Shown piece by piece: positions 41,221 to 48,967 of a DNA stretch of 64,000 nucleotides. The stretch spans positions 310,001 through 374,000 of the forward strand of contig JBPOIJ010000057.1 in the NCBI GenBank assembly GCA_052034585.1, in the 5' to 3' direction. The DNA comes from Xiheimicrobium sp052034585 (lineage in GTDB: Bacteria > Myxococcota > Myxococcia > Myxococcales > Myxococcaceae). A program made the translations under genes and the position numbers. Numbering within the stretch: the first letter of the stretch is position 1; every line of letters starts with the position of its first letter. Below the pieces are notes generated by a model. That model had not been told where the DNA came from, searched no databases, and was given only the letters and a program-made list of their open reading frames with translations.

Positions 41221-42828
41221 TCAACGGAACACGAGGAACCAGGTCGCCGCGGCGATGAGCGCGACGAGGCCGCCGAGGACGAACCAGGGAGTGCGCGAAC
41301 GCACCGAGGGCAGGTCGGAGAGCGAGAGGGGTGGCTCGGCAGCGTCCTGGACGGCCGCGGGTGGCTCGTCTCGTCGCAACACGCTGAGGCCGTCGCTCGA
41401 GCGCGAGACGGCGGGTCGATCCTGCCGGGTGGCGTGCAGCCCATCGGGTGGGGTCTTCGTCTTGGGCTCACGCTTCGCTGGACCAGGACTGGCGCCCTTC
41501 GCGATGGCTTGGAGGCGAGCGACGACCTCCGCGGCGCTGTCCGGCCGCTCGAGCGGGTTGAGCGCAGCGCAGTCGGCGATGAGGTCGGCGAGCGCGCTGG
41601 GAATGCCAGGGCGGAGCGGGATTCGGGGCGGTGGCTCCTTGAGCTGCCGACGCAAGGTGACGAGGGCGTGCTCGTCGCGCGAGTAGGGCTCGGAGCGCGT
41701 CACCAGGGTGTAGGCCACCAAGCCCGCCGAGTAGAGGTCGCTCGCCGAGGTCGCCCGCTCGCCACGAATCTGCTCCGGAGAGACGAAGCCCGGTGTGCCG
41801 AGCACGATGTCGGGCGAGGTGGTGACCGACGCGTTCTCACCCTTGGCGAGGCCGAAGTCGACGACCTTCACGGTGGGAATCGGCGCGTCGAGCTGCACGA
41901 GCATCACGTTCGCGGGCTTGATGTCACGGTGCATGACGCCAGCGCGGTGGGCAGCGCCGAGGGCCGAGAAGAGCTGCTCGAGAAGACCGAAGACGACCGG
42001 TCCGGGCACGTCGTCGGTGCGGTCGCGCAGCCAGCCGGAGAGCGGCGCGCCGTCGAGGTACTGCATCACCAGGAAGGTGCGGCCATCGGCGAGCGTGCCA
42101 GCGCCGAGCACCTCGATGATGTTGGGGTGGTCGATGGCGTTGACGGTCTGGGCTTCCTGAATCATTCGCGCCGCGAAGTCGCCGTCCTGTGACTGCTTGA
42201 GCATCACCTTCACCGCGACGCGCTTGCCGATGAGCGGGTGCACCGCGCGGTAGACCGCGGCCATGCCGCCTTTGCCGACCAGCTCCTCGAGGATGTAGTC
42301 GCCCACCTTGCGTCCCACCAACGCCTGCGGGCCCGAGCTCACTGGGGGGAGGTCTTCGTGCGTCGCCGCGGTGTGGCTCACCTGAAACGTGGGGCGGGCG
42401 GGCGTGGTGACGATGGCCTCACGGGGCGCGGTGATGACGCGCTGAGCGCCGCTGGGGGCGGTGACGGCGCGCTGCGCACCGCTCGCGGTGACGGCCTGCT
42501 GGGCCTCGCTCGGGCGAGTGGCGGGCGGCTTGGGCACCATTCGATGCGGGAGCAGCTCGACGGGTTCGGTCACCGTGCGCTCGTCTCCGAAGGGGTTCGG
42601 CCGGTCGGCGGCCGGGAGGGTGGTGGTGCCGTCCCTCGCTGCTCCGCGACGGCTGCGCTCGGCCATGGTGGGCGCGTCGGGGCCGGAGAAGCTGCGTTGC
42701 TGCACGCTCAACATCCCGCGACATGGGCCGCAGGTGCGGAGGTGGGCGTCGGCCTCGGCACGTTCGCGGGCGGGCAGCTCATTCGAGGCGTAGCGCAGGA
42801 GGAGATCTGGGCGGAGGTGCTCGCTCAT
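41221..42828 (-). CDS. Ser/Thr protein kinase fused to an N-terminal anti-sigma-type zinc finger
   Basis: This protein has 535 residues. Residues about 1-45 form a zf-HC2-like domain (RERAEADAHLRTCGPCRGML; His29, Cys33, Cys36), the module of zinc-binding anti-sigma factors. A Thr/Ala/Pro-rich linker follows (residues 50-165). The Hanks-type kinase domain (about 175-445) has LVGKGGMAAVYRA, Lys207 in VAVKVML, catalytic Asp302 in VMHRDIKPANVML, DFG at 324-326 and GTPGFVSPEQ. A second linker and a C-terminal transmembrane helix (TPWFVLGGLVALIAAATWFL) complete the protein. The kinase and zinc finger are thus cytoplasmic and tethered. A kinase that also binds or controls a sigma factor or regulator is an inference. 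Confidence 0.93.
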   Translation of the reverse strand: MSEHLRPDLLLRYASNELPARERAEADAHLRTCGPCRGMLSVQQRSFSGPDAPTMAERSRRGAARDGTTTLPAADRPNPFGDERTVTEPVELLPHRMVPKPPATRPSEAQQAVTASGAQRAVTAPSGAQRVITAPREAIVTTPARPTFQVSHTAATHEDLPPVSSGPQALVGRKVGDYILEELVGKGGMAAVYRAVHPLIGKRVAVKVMLKQSQDGDFAARMIQEAQTVNAIDHPNIIEVLGAGTLADGRTFLVMQYLDGAPLSGWLRDRTDDVPGPVVFGLLEQLFSALGAAHRAGVMHRDIKPANVMLVQLDAPIPTVKVVDFGLAKGENASVTTSPDIVLGTPGFVSPEQIRGERATSASDLYSAGLVAYTLVTRSEPYSRDEHALVTLRRQLKEPPPRIPLRPGIPSALADLIADCAALNPLERPDSAAEVVARLQAIAKGASPGPAKREPKTKTPPDGLHATRQDRPAVSRSSDGLSVLRRDEPPAAVQDAAEPPLSLSDLPSVRSRTPWFVLGGLVALIAAATWFLVFR

Positions 42829-42922
42829 CGAACCGCACGAGTCTGCCGGATGGACCCCACAGCGTCACGTTCGAGGCCCATCGTTGGCTGGCCAACGACC
42901 ACGGACGCCCGTCGGCGAGTCG

Positions 42923-42972
42923 GCGGGGGCGGATCAGCCAGGTGCGGGGGCGGATCAGCCCGGTGCGGGGGC
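42923..42972. repeat. 21-bp tandem repeat, about 2.4 copies
   Basis: The unit GCGGGGGCGGATCAGCC(A/C)GGT begins at 42923, 42944 and 42965 (partial). The array runs into the 3-prime end of the gene at 42955-43521, whose stop lies in the second copy. It is probably replication slippage in GC-rich DNA. Confidence 0.8.
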
Positions 42973-43521
42973 CTGCCACTCGACGACGTACTCGAGCGTC
43001 GACCCGTCACCGAGCGCGCGGGCGACCTTGGTCGTGCCGGGAACGGTCTCTTCGAAGATGAAGCGGAGCACGCCTTCCCACGACTTCATGACGTGAGGTG
43101 CGACCGGTCGCGGGTAGTGAATCGTGAGCGCGCCCGCGTTCGTTCCCGACGGCACCCACTTCGCCTCCACGCCGCGGAGGGCGACGCTGAGCAGCGAGTT
43201 GAGCTTCTTGAGGAGGGTCCCCGGCACCTTGTTCGCCTTGAGCGTGCTCGTGAGCATGGGCAGCACGATGGGGCCGAAGCGGGCCTTGAGCGCACGGTAG
43301 GTGATGTCGTTGAGGACTGGATCTCCGAGGAGGGCGGCGGTGGCTTCACCGAGCTCTTCGACGAGCTTCGCCGGTTGCCAGGTCTCGCTGTAGGGGTCCT
43401 TCGCCAGTGCCCTTGCTTCGAGCGAGACCTTCTCGAGCACTGGGTCGAGCTGGCCGGAGCGCTTGATGCCCATGATGAAGGTCTCGACGTACGCTTGGCT
43501 GAACTCGTAGTCGCTCGGCAC
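42955..43521 (-). CDS. Distant TIGR02265/DUF2378-like protein
   Basis: This 188-residue cytoplasmic protein begins at a GTG preceded by a GAGAGGGGG ribosome site. Its layout parallels the TIGR02265 family: a helical N-terminal half (VETFIMGIKRSGQLDPVLEK; KLVEELGEATAALL) and a strand-rich C-terminal half (LTIHYPRPVAPHVMKSWEGV; DGSTLEYVVEW). Similarity to the clearer member at 9396 is weak, so the assignment is tentative. It lies upstream of the zinc-finger kinase on the same strand; the better-supported family member at 9396 also neighbours a Ser/Thr kinase. Function unknown. Confidence 0.65.
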   Translation of the reverse strand: MPSDYEFSQAYVETFIMGIKRSGQLDPVLEKVSLEARALAKDPYSETWQPAKLVEELGEATAALLGDPVLNDITYRALKARFGPIVLPMLTSTLKANKVPGTLLKKLNSLLSVALRGVEAKWVPSGTNAGALTIHYPRPVAPHVMKSWEGVLRFIFEETVPGTTKVARALGDGSTLEYVVEWQAPAPG

Positions 43522-43612
43522 TCGCGCCCCCTCTCGAGAAGACGGTCACCTCGTACCACGGGGACGCCGGACCACGCGACGCACTTCGAGCGAGTGGCGC
43601 CTCACCCTGGCG

Positions 43613-46054
43613 TCAGGGACAACTCCACAATCCGTTGTCGGTCGCCATGTTTCCTGAGTTGGCATTGTCGTGGAGCGCGCGCGGCCAGTGTGGGCCAGTC
43701 GCGATCCCCCGGCTGTCGACGACGATCGCCGTCACCAATCCGTTGTCAGAGACGACGGTCAGAACGCCCGGGCGGTCGCATCGCTTCTGGAAACCACTAC
43801 GAGAAACGTCGAGCACTGGTGAGTTCGACACAGCTCCAATTCCCGTTTCAACCGGACTCGCGGTCCATTGTCCCGTCGAGGGGTTCAGGGGCGCAACGAC
43901 GAGGCCTCCCGTGCTCGAGAGCAGGTAGAGCTGGTCCGTCGCGAGAACGGGTGCGTGCGCTGCGACAAAGGCGTTTGGAGGATCAATCCCCCCGTCGGTG
44001 GGAACTCGCGGCTGGGCGAAGCTCACACCTGACCCCGAGATGACTGAACCACTCGCACGAAACAGCGAGCTTGGGCCACCGAGTGCACTGCGCCCGGCCT
44101 CAAAGACGTGGGGAAGGACGAGGTTGGTTTGACCGGTGGGCACTTCGAGACCCGTCGCTCCTGTCCAGATGTAGTCACCCACGTCATTCGGAAAGAGCGT
44201 CCCTTGAGCTCCGGTGAGGGGGTAGTACCAATCTGGAGAGGAGGGGCTGGTTCCCTTGGTCCCAAGCACCAAGCCCGCCACGAGCGCCATGCTCGAGACC
44301 GGGCCGAAAGTGAACGTCGACTCGTTCACGAAAGCCGTGCCGGTTGAGTCGATGACCAGCCTGAGCGAGGTTGGTCGCTGACTCCCTGCGAAAATCTCGG
44401 TTCCTGTCGCAACGGGGCGCGCCACGAATGCCGATTGGCCGAGAAGCTCGGTGCTCGTTCCCCGAGTACAACGATTGGCGTGGAGTTCGACCAGGACAGC
44501 CGAGACCTGAGTTCCCTGAACCTGACTGCCGACAACGCTCGTGCCGTTGCTCAGCATGACCAACGATTGAATCGGTCCACCCGAACAACTCGCACTGCTC
44601 ACCTCCGCGCTTCCCAGCTGAAAGGTCCTGATACGAGCTTGACCAGCACTCCAAGTCGCAACGACGTGCCCGACTCCGCCCGCGATGACGATAGGGCTCC
44701 ACACAACAGGAGCCGTTGGGGCATCCGGTATCGACGTCGTCCAGGGATTGGTTCCGTCCGCGGTGACGCCAGCAACGAACCCCCCCCCATCTGCAAGACT
44801 CCCTGCCACGTGAAGGGTTCCGTCAGAATCGAGGGCTGGACTTGTCACCGACGCGACGTTCGTCAGTTGTCGGCGCCACTTGATACGAGTCGCGGTGACA
44901 TCAGCGAACCCCGAGCCTCGATGGCCGACTCCGTCAACGCCTTGGGCAGTGAGCCGGAATGTCTTGGAGATCCCCGCCCATTGTGGAGAGGCAAAGTCGA
45001 ACATGAAACAGGCGCAGTTCCCCGTTGGGCACGGCATCGAGGCACAGCCGGCGTCGCCGACACTGCGAATTCCTGCGTCCAATCCATCGACCAAGACGAC
45101 CGGAGTTCCAGCAAGCGGTTCAGAGGCGCCAATGTTCACGAATGCCTCGAGGTCACGCCGCCATTGAGCCACCCCCGCATCACGAGCGTCTTGAACGGTG
45201 ACCGTGACGACTGGACCGTTCAGATCCAGAGCGATTCCGGTTGAGGCCAACAGTTCCGGCCGAGTGCTTTGCCACCCCGAGGTGAGCACCTTCGAACCAT
45301 CACCCCCTCGGAGCGCGACGGGGCCAGCGTACCTCGCAGGCCACGCATCGCTTGGGCTGATTCGAGCGAGCGAACCGAGCAACCCTGCATCGGCTTGGCG
45401 AACGGGGACGGAGCCGGGTTGGGCAAGCCCACCATCGCCGTCAATCTCGACGACCGCCTCGATGCTCGCGTCGGGCGTCACACCACCGCTCGGGGAAACC
45501 CAACGAACCCGAAGAGGGAGAGGCGAGCACGTGCCTCCAAAGGAACTTGGCGCACACGCCTCGAACACCTGACAGCCAGCGTCACAATACGGCACACCTG
45601 AATCTTGGCCTCCCCCACCGCCTGACGCGCCGCCTGAACTCCCACCAGATGTGCCACCTGCTGATCCGCCCGATGCGCCACCTGCCGCGCCCCCGGCTGA
45701 TCCGCCCGATGTGCCTCCTGAGTTGCCACCAGACGTGCCACCTGCCGAGCCGCCCGATGTTCCGCCCGATGTGCCTCCTGAGTTGCCACCAGACGTGCCG
45801 CCTGCCGAGCCGCCCGATGTTCCGCCCGATGCGCCTCCTGCGTTACCACCAGACGTGCCACCTGCCGAGCCGCCGGATGATCCGCCTGCGACACCGCCAG
45901 CAGTGCCACCGCTTACCGCAGTACACATTCCATCGACACATGCCTCGCCAGTTGGGCATGGTGGTAATTCAGAGTTACACCGCTTGCCGATGGGTTCTTG
46001 GCAGGCGAACTCCAAAATGAGTGCGGCACAGCAACTCAGAAGACGGTGCTTCAT
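43613..46054 (-). CDS. Large Gly/Ser-linker lipoprotein with a repetitive beta-rich C-terminal region; lower GC than its surroundings
   Basis: This exported lipoprotein has 813 residues. ATG 46054 has a strong AGGGGGG site; the TTG three bases upstream is unlikely. The signal peptide ends in ILEFAC. A Cys-rich EGF-like piece follows (CNSELPPCPTGEACVDGMC), then a GGTSGGSAGG linker (residues about 50-150) and a second Cys cluster (YCDAGCQVFEAC). The remaining 640 residues contain repeated short strands with phrases such as LDSDGTLHVAGSLADGGGF and LATDQLYLLSSTGGLVVAPL, suggesting a PQQ-like beta-propeller. Codon use is less GC-biased than in neighbouring genes, which suggests later acquisition. 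A surface-exposed role is inferred. Confidence 0.85.
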   Translation of the reverse strand: MKHRLLSCCAALILEFACQEPIGKRCNSELPPCPTGEACVDGMCTAVSGGTAGGVAGGSSGGSAGGTSGGNAGGASGGTSGGSAGGTSGGNSGGTSGGTSGGSAGGTSGGNSGGTSGGSAGGAAGGASGGSAGGTSGGSSGGASGGGGGQDSGVPYCDAGCQVFEACAPSSFGGTCSPLPLRVRWVSPSGGVTPDASIEAVVEIDGDGGLAQPGSVPVRQADAGLLGSLARISPSDAWPARYAGPVALRGGDGSKVLTSGWQSTRPELLASTGIALDLNGPVVTVTVQDARDAGVAQWRRDLEAFVNIGASEPLAGTPVVLVDGLDAGIRSVGDAGCASMPCPTGNCACFMFDFASPQWAGISKTFRLTAQGVDGVGHRGSGFADVTATRIKWRRQLTNVASVTSPALDSDGTLHVAGSLADGGGFVAGVTADGTNPWTTSIPDAPTAPVVWSPIVIAGGVGHVVATWSAGQARIRTFQLGSAEVSSASCSGGPIQSLVMLSNGTSVVGSQVQGTQVSAVLVELHANRCTRGTSTELLGQSAFVARPVATGTEIFAGSQRPTSLRLVIDSTGTAFVNESTFTFGPVSSMALVAGLVLGTKGTSPSSPDWYYPLTGAQGTLFPNDVGDYIWTGATGLEVPTGQTNLVLPHVFEAGRSALGGPSSLFRASGSVISGSGVSFAQPRVPTDGGIDPPNAFVAAHAPVLATDQLYLLSSTGGLVVAPLNPSTGQWTASPVETGIGAVSNSPVLDVSRSGFQKRCDRPGVLTVVSDNGLVTAIVVDSRGIATGPHWPRALHDNANSGNMATDNGLWSCP
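45653..45900 (-). repeat. In-gene GGTSGGSAGG-type repeat
   Basis: Higher-order repeats of about 63 bases (for example gatgtgcctcctgagttgccaccagacgtgcc and its variants at 45707, 45770 and 45833) encode the Gly/Ser/Thr linker of the 43613-46054 lipoprotein. The units are nearly identical at DNA level, which implies recent expansion. Confidence 0.85.
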
Positions 46055-46127
46055 CAAGCCCCCCTCACGGCAGAAACAACTTGGTCAATAGAACGCGGAT
46101 TGCAGAACAGCGCAATGAACTGTCGGC

Positions 46128-46709
46128 TCACGCGCCTCTCGAGCGAGGCCGCCGCCGGAGCCTCGAGAGATGCACCGGCGTGATGCCCACGTACGAAGCG
46201 ATGTGGCGAAGCTGCACCCGCTCCTCGATGTCGGGAGCGGCCTTCAGCAGCGCGGCGTAGCGCTCGGCCGCGTCCATGGTGAGCAGCTCGAACTCCCGGT
46301 CGGACTTGCGCACGTAGAGCTGCTCGGCGACCCGTCGCAACGCCCGCTGGAGCTCGGGCTCGGCGGCCTCGAGCTCCCGCAACGCCTTCACCGAGTACAA
46401 CCGCACCTTCACCTCCGTGAGCGCCTCGACCCGCGTTCGAGATGGGCGGTTCGCGAGCACGTCGCTCCACGCTCCGGCGAAGTCGCCTTCGAAGCTGAAA
46501 CCGCGAGTACGCTCCTCGCCGTTCGCGTCGACGTACACCTCGCGCATCACGCCTCGCTCGACGAGCGCGCTCACCGTCACCTCGTCGCCGACGTCGAAGA
46601 GGGCCTCGCCTTCCGAGAGCAAGCGGGTGCGCGCGAGCTGCTCGAGCCGCCGTCGCGTCACTGCTGACAGCTCACTGAACACTCCACTCGACAAGGCGGG
46701 CCTCGACAT
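46128..46709 (-). CDS. Crp/Fnr-family transcriptional regulator
   Basis: This 193-residue regulator has an N-terminal cyclic-nucleotide-binding fold (residues about 10-115: LLSEGEALFDVGDEVTVSAL; FSFEGDFAGAWSDVLANRPS) and a C-terminal helix-turn-helix (VQLRHIASYVGITPVHLSRL). The phosphate-binding RxA signature of true CRP is not clear, so the ligand may differ, as in many bacterial Crp/Fnr proteins of this layout (LYVRKSDREFELLTMDAAER). It has no iron-sulfur cysteines. It lies 74 bp from the large lipoprotein gene, both on the minus strand, and might regulate it; this is only suggested by position. ATG 46709 is used (GTG 46712 alternative). Confidence 0.9.
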   Translation of the reverse strand: MSRPALSSGVFSELSAVTRRRLEQLARTRLLSEGEALFDVGDEVTVSALVERGVMREVYVDANGEERTRGFSFEGDFAGAWSDVLANRPSRTRVEALTEVKVRLYSVKALRELEAAEPELQRALRRVAEQLYVRKSDREFELLTMDAAERYAALLKAAPDIEERVQLRHIASYVGITPVHLSRLRRRPRSRGA

Positions 46710-46740
46710 CACCCCCCATCCTCCATCGAAACGCGGCCGT

Positions 46741-47661
46741 TCAGGGAACCGATGCGAGGAACCGGGAGAGCCCGGTGAAGAACGGCTCCGGCGTCTCGAG
46801 GAAGGGGGCGTGGCCGGCGGCGAAGTGGTCGACGCGCACGTTCGGAATCGACTCGACCGCGGCGCGGTTGCGCGACCATTGGATCGACCCGTCGTCGTCG
46901 GCCCAGGCGACCCACACCGGCATCGCGAGCCGAGGAGCGAGCGCGCGCTGATCAGCCTCGTCCTGCGCGAAGCCGTGCCACGCCTGCTCGAGCACCGCCG
47001 CCGACTCGTAGCCAGCCGCCACGATGGCCGCCCGCCGCGCTCCCGACGCCGGAGTCCGCAGCACGTCCTCGTAATAGCCGGCGAACCACTCCGCGAAGCT
47101 CGACAAGCCCTCGGCGCCGCCGTGGAACTTCTGCTCCAGGTGGCCGATGAAGAGCCGCGCGATGAAGCCGCCCGGGTCGAACCCGCCGGGGTTCGCCAGC
47201 ACCAACGCGCTCACCCGCTCGGGGTGAGTCGCGGCGAAGCGCACCGCCGCCGCCCCGCCGATGGAGTTCCCCAGGACGATGGGGCGCTCGACGCCGAGCC
47301 GAGTGAGGAACCCGTCGAGCAGCTCGGCGTAGCGACGCGCGCTCGGTGGCTGCGCGTCGATGCCCGAGGCTCCGTGACCGGGCCAGTCGAGCGCGATGAC
47401 CCGATGCCCTGGGAGCGCGGCGTCGAAGGCGGCGAAGTCACCTCCGCCGTGACCGATGGCGTGCAGACACACGATGGTCGGCTTCGTCGTGCCGGGCGCG
47501 GAGTCGTGGAACGCCAGCTCGACCCCATCGATGAGGACGGTCTGTCGAGGCTCCATCACAGCGAGGGCGAGCCGTTTGGGCGGCGTGCTGACGAGGGAGG
47601 ACGCCGGGAGCCGAACCGCACAAGACGTCAGAGCAGCGAGGGAGAGCAGCATCGAGCGCAT
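46741..47661 (-). CDS. Alpha/beta hydrolase lipoprotein
   Basis: This 306-residue exported hydrolase has a signal peptide ending in ALTSC, probably a lipobox. The hydrolase fold has VCLHAIGHGGGDF (oxyanion loop), IALDWPGHGAS, nucleophile Ser in VLGNSIGGAAAV, WADDDGSIQWSRN near the acid and AAGHAPFLETPEPF with the catalytic His. The group includes esterases, epoxide hydrolases and haloperoxidase-like proteins, and the substrate cannot be told. It precedes the Crp/Fnr gene by 31 bp on the same strand, so the two are probably co-transcribed. Confidence 0.88.
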   Translation of the reverse strand: MRSMLLSLAALTSCAVRLPASSLVSTPPKRLALAVMEPRQTVLIDGVELAFHDSAPGTTKPTIVCLHAIGHGGGDFAAFDAALPGHRVIALDWPGHGASGIDAQPPSARRYAELLDGFLTRLGVERPIVLGNSIGGAAAVRFAATHPERVSALVLANPGGFDPGGFIARLFIGHLEQKFHGGAEGLSSFAEWFAGYYEDVLRTPASGARRAAIVAAGYESAAVLEQAWHGFAQDEADQRALAPRLAMPVWVAWADDDGSIQWSRNRAAVESIPNVRVDHFAAGHAPFLETPEPFFTGLSRFLASVP

Positions 47662-47723
47662 GCCGAGGTGTTCGCACGGCCGCGCGCGGAAGGAATGAAC
47701 CTGGGTTCAGCGTCGCCGCGCCG

Positions 47724-48770
47724 TCAGATGCCGTTGCCAGTGAGCGGGACGAAGACCGGACCCTTCGCGGTGCCGATGGTGAGCGTTCCCGAGAGGGGTC
47801 CGCGCGAGGCTGGAATCATCGAGAGGGTGATGGTGCCCGACGAGCCCTGCAGGTTGCACGGCATGCTCGGCCCCGGAGGACCACACGACAGGGTGTGAGA
47901 GACGAGCACGAACTCGGACGGAGAGACGGTGAGGGTGACGGACATGCCGCTGGAGCCATCGGGGCTGGTGATGGTGACGGTCTGCGGAGCTGCCGACGTC
48001 CCGACTGCTTGATCTCCGAAATCGAGGCTCGACGGAGTGACGGTGGGCAGCGAGACGATGCCGTTGCCAGACAACGGAACCAGCACTGGTCCGCCCGCAG
48101 TGCCGATGGTGAGCGTTCCGGAGCGTGGGCCAGCAGCCGCCGGCGTGTGGACGAGGGTGAGGGTGCCAACCTCTCCGGGAGCGAGGTTGCACGGCATCGC
48201 CGGACCGGCGGGACCGCACGACATGGTGTGACTGACGAGCTGAAACTCCGCCGGCGAGACGGTGATGGTGATGGACATGCCGGTCAACACGTTGGGGTTG
48301 GTGAGGGTGACGACCTGCGGCGGAGCCGAGACGGTCCCCACGTCCGCGTCGACGAACGTCACGCTCGCCGGCGAGACGACCGGCTGGGTCACGGGGACCT
48401 CGACGACGGGATTGTCGGAGTAGATCGAGAGGTCGCCGTTGCGCTTGAACGCGCGCACTCGGTACGAATACGAGCCCGCCCTGACCGCCTCGTCGCGATG
48501 GCTCGTGGCGTTCTTGTTCGTCTGGGCGAGGAGCTGGAAGCCGCGCCCGTCGTCGCGGTCAATCTCATACCCAGCCTCGCCGCGGTTCGTATCGGTCCAC
48601 GAGAGCAGCACCGACGTCGACGTCGCGCTCGCCACCACGTTCGCCGGTGGACTGAGCTGGTTGGCCCGCAACGCGGCGCTCGACCGCTCGACATCGGCTC
48701 CTTGGTCGCGTCCACAGGTGACCGAGACTGCGCCAAGCGCCAACACTGCCATCATCCGTCCAAACCTCAC
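47724..48770 (-). CDS. Lipoprotein with an FN3 domain and two HYDIN/ASH-like repeats
   Basis: This 348-residue exported protein starts at GTG 48770 (ATG 48755 possible) and has a lipobox at SVTC. A fibronectin type III domain follows (SPPANVVASATSTSVLLSWT; YSYRVRAFKRNGDLSIYSDN). Two homologous repeats of about 105 residues come next, opening VSPASVTFVDADVGTVSAPP and VTPSSLDFGDQAVGTSAAPQ. Each contains SHTxSCGPxGPxMPCNL and ends SGTLTIGTAxGPVxVPLxGN. These resemble the ASH/HYDIN or choice-of-anchor D beta-sandwich. Two conserved Cys per repeat may form a disulfide. It is probably a cell-surface structural or adhesive protein. Confidence 0.85.
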   Translation of the reverse strand: MRFGRMMAVLALGAVSVTCGRDQGADVERSSAALRANQLSPPANVVASATSTSVLLSWTDTNRGEAGYEIDRDDGRGFQLLAQTNKNATSHRDEAVRAGSYSYRVRAFKRNGDLSIYSDNPVVEVPVTQPVVSPASVTFVDADVGTVSAPPQVVTLTNPNVLTGMSITITVSPAEFQLVSHTMSCGPAGPAMPCNLAPGEVGTLTLVHTPAAAGPRSGTLTIGTAGGPVLVPLSGNGIVSLPTVTPSSLDFGDQAVGTSAAPQTVTITSPDGSSGMSVTLTVSPSEFVLVSHTLSCGPPGPSMPCNLQGSSGTITLSMIPASRGPLSGTLTIGTAKGPVFVPLTGNGI

Positions 48771-48967
48771 GCGTGCCCCCTTCGCTGACGTGGTGACTTC
48801 TCTCGCCGGAAGAGAAAACTACAGCGCAGGTGGCAGCGGCCTGTAAAGGCCCCGAAGCGGTCACCCGGCGACGTGACGCCATGGAACGTCCGCGGTGCTC
48901 GCCTCAGGCCGCAGCGGCGAGTGCTCGAAATCACGGCGATGTCAGGCTGACCTGCTACGTCGAAGAG

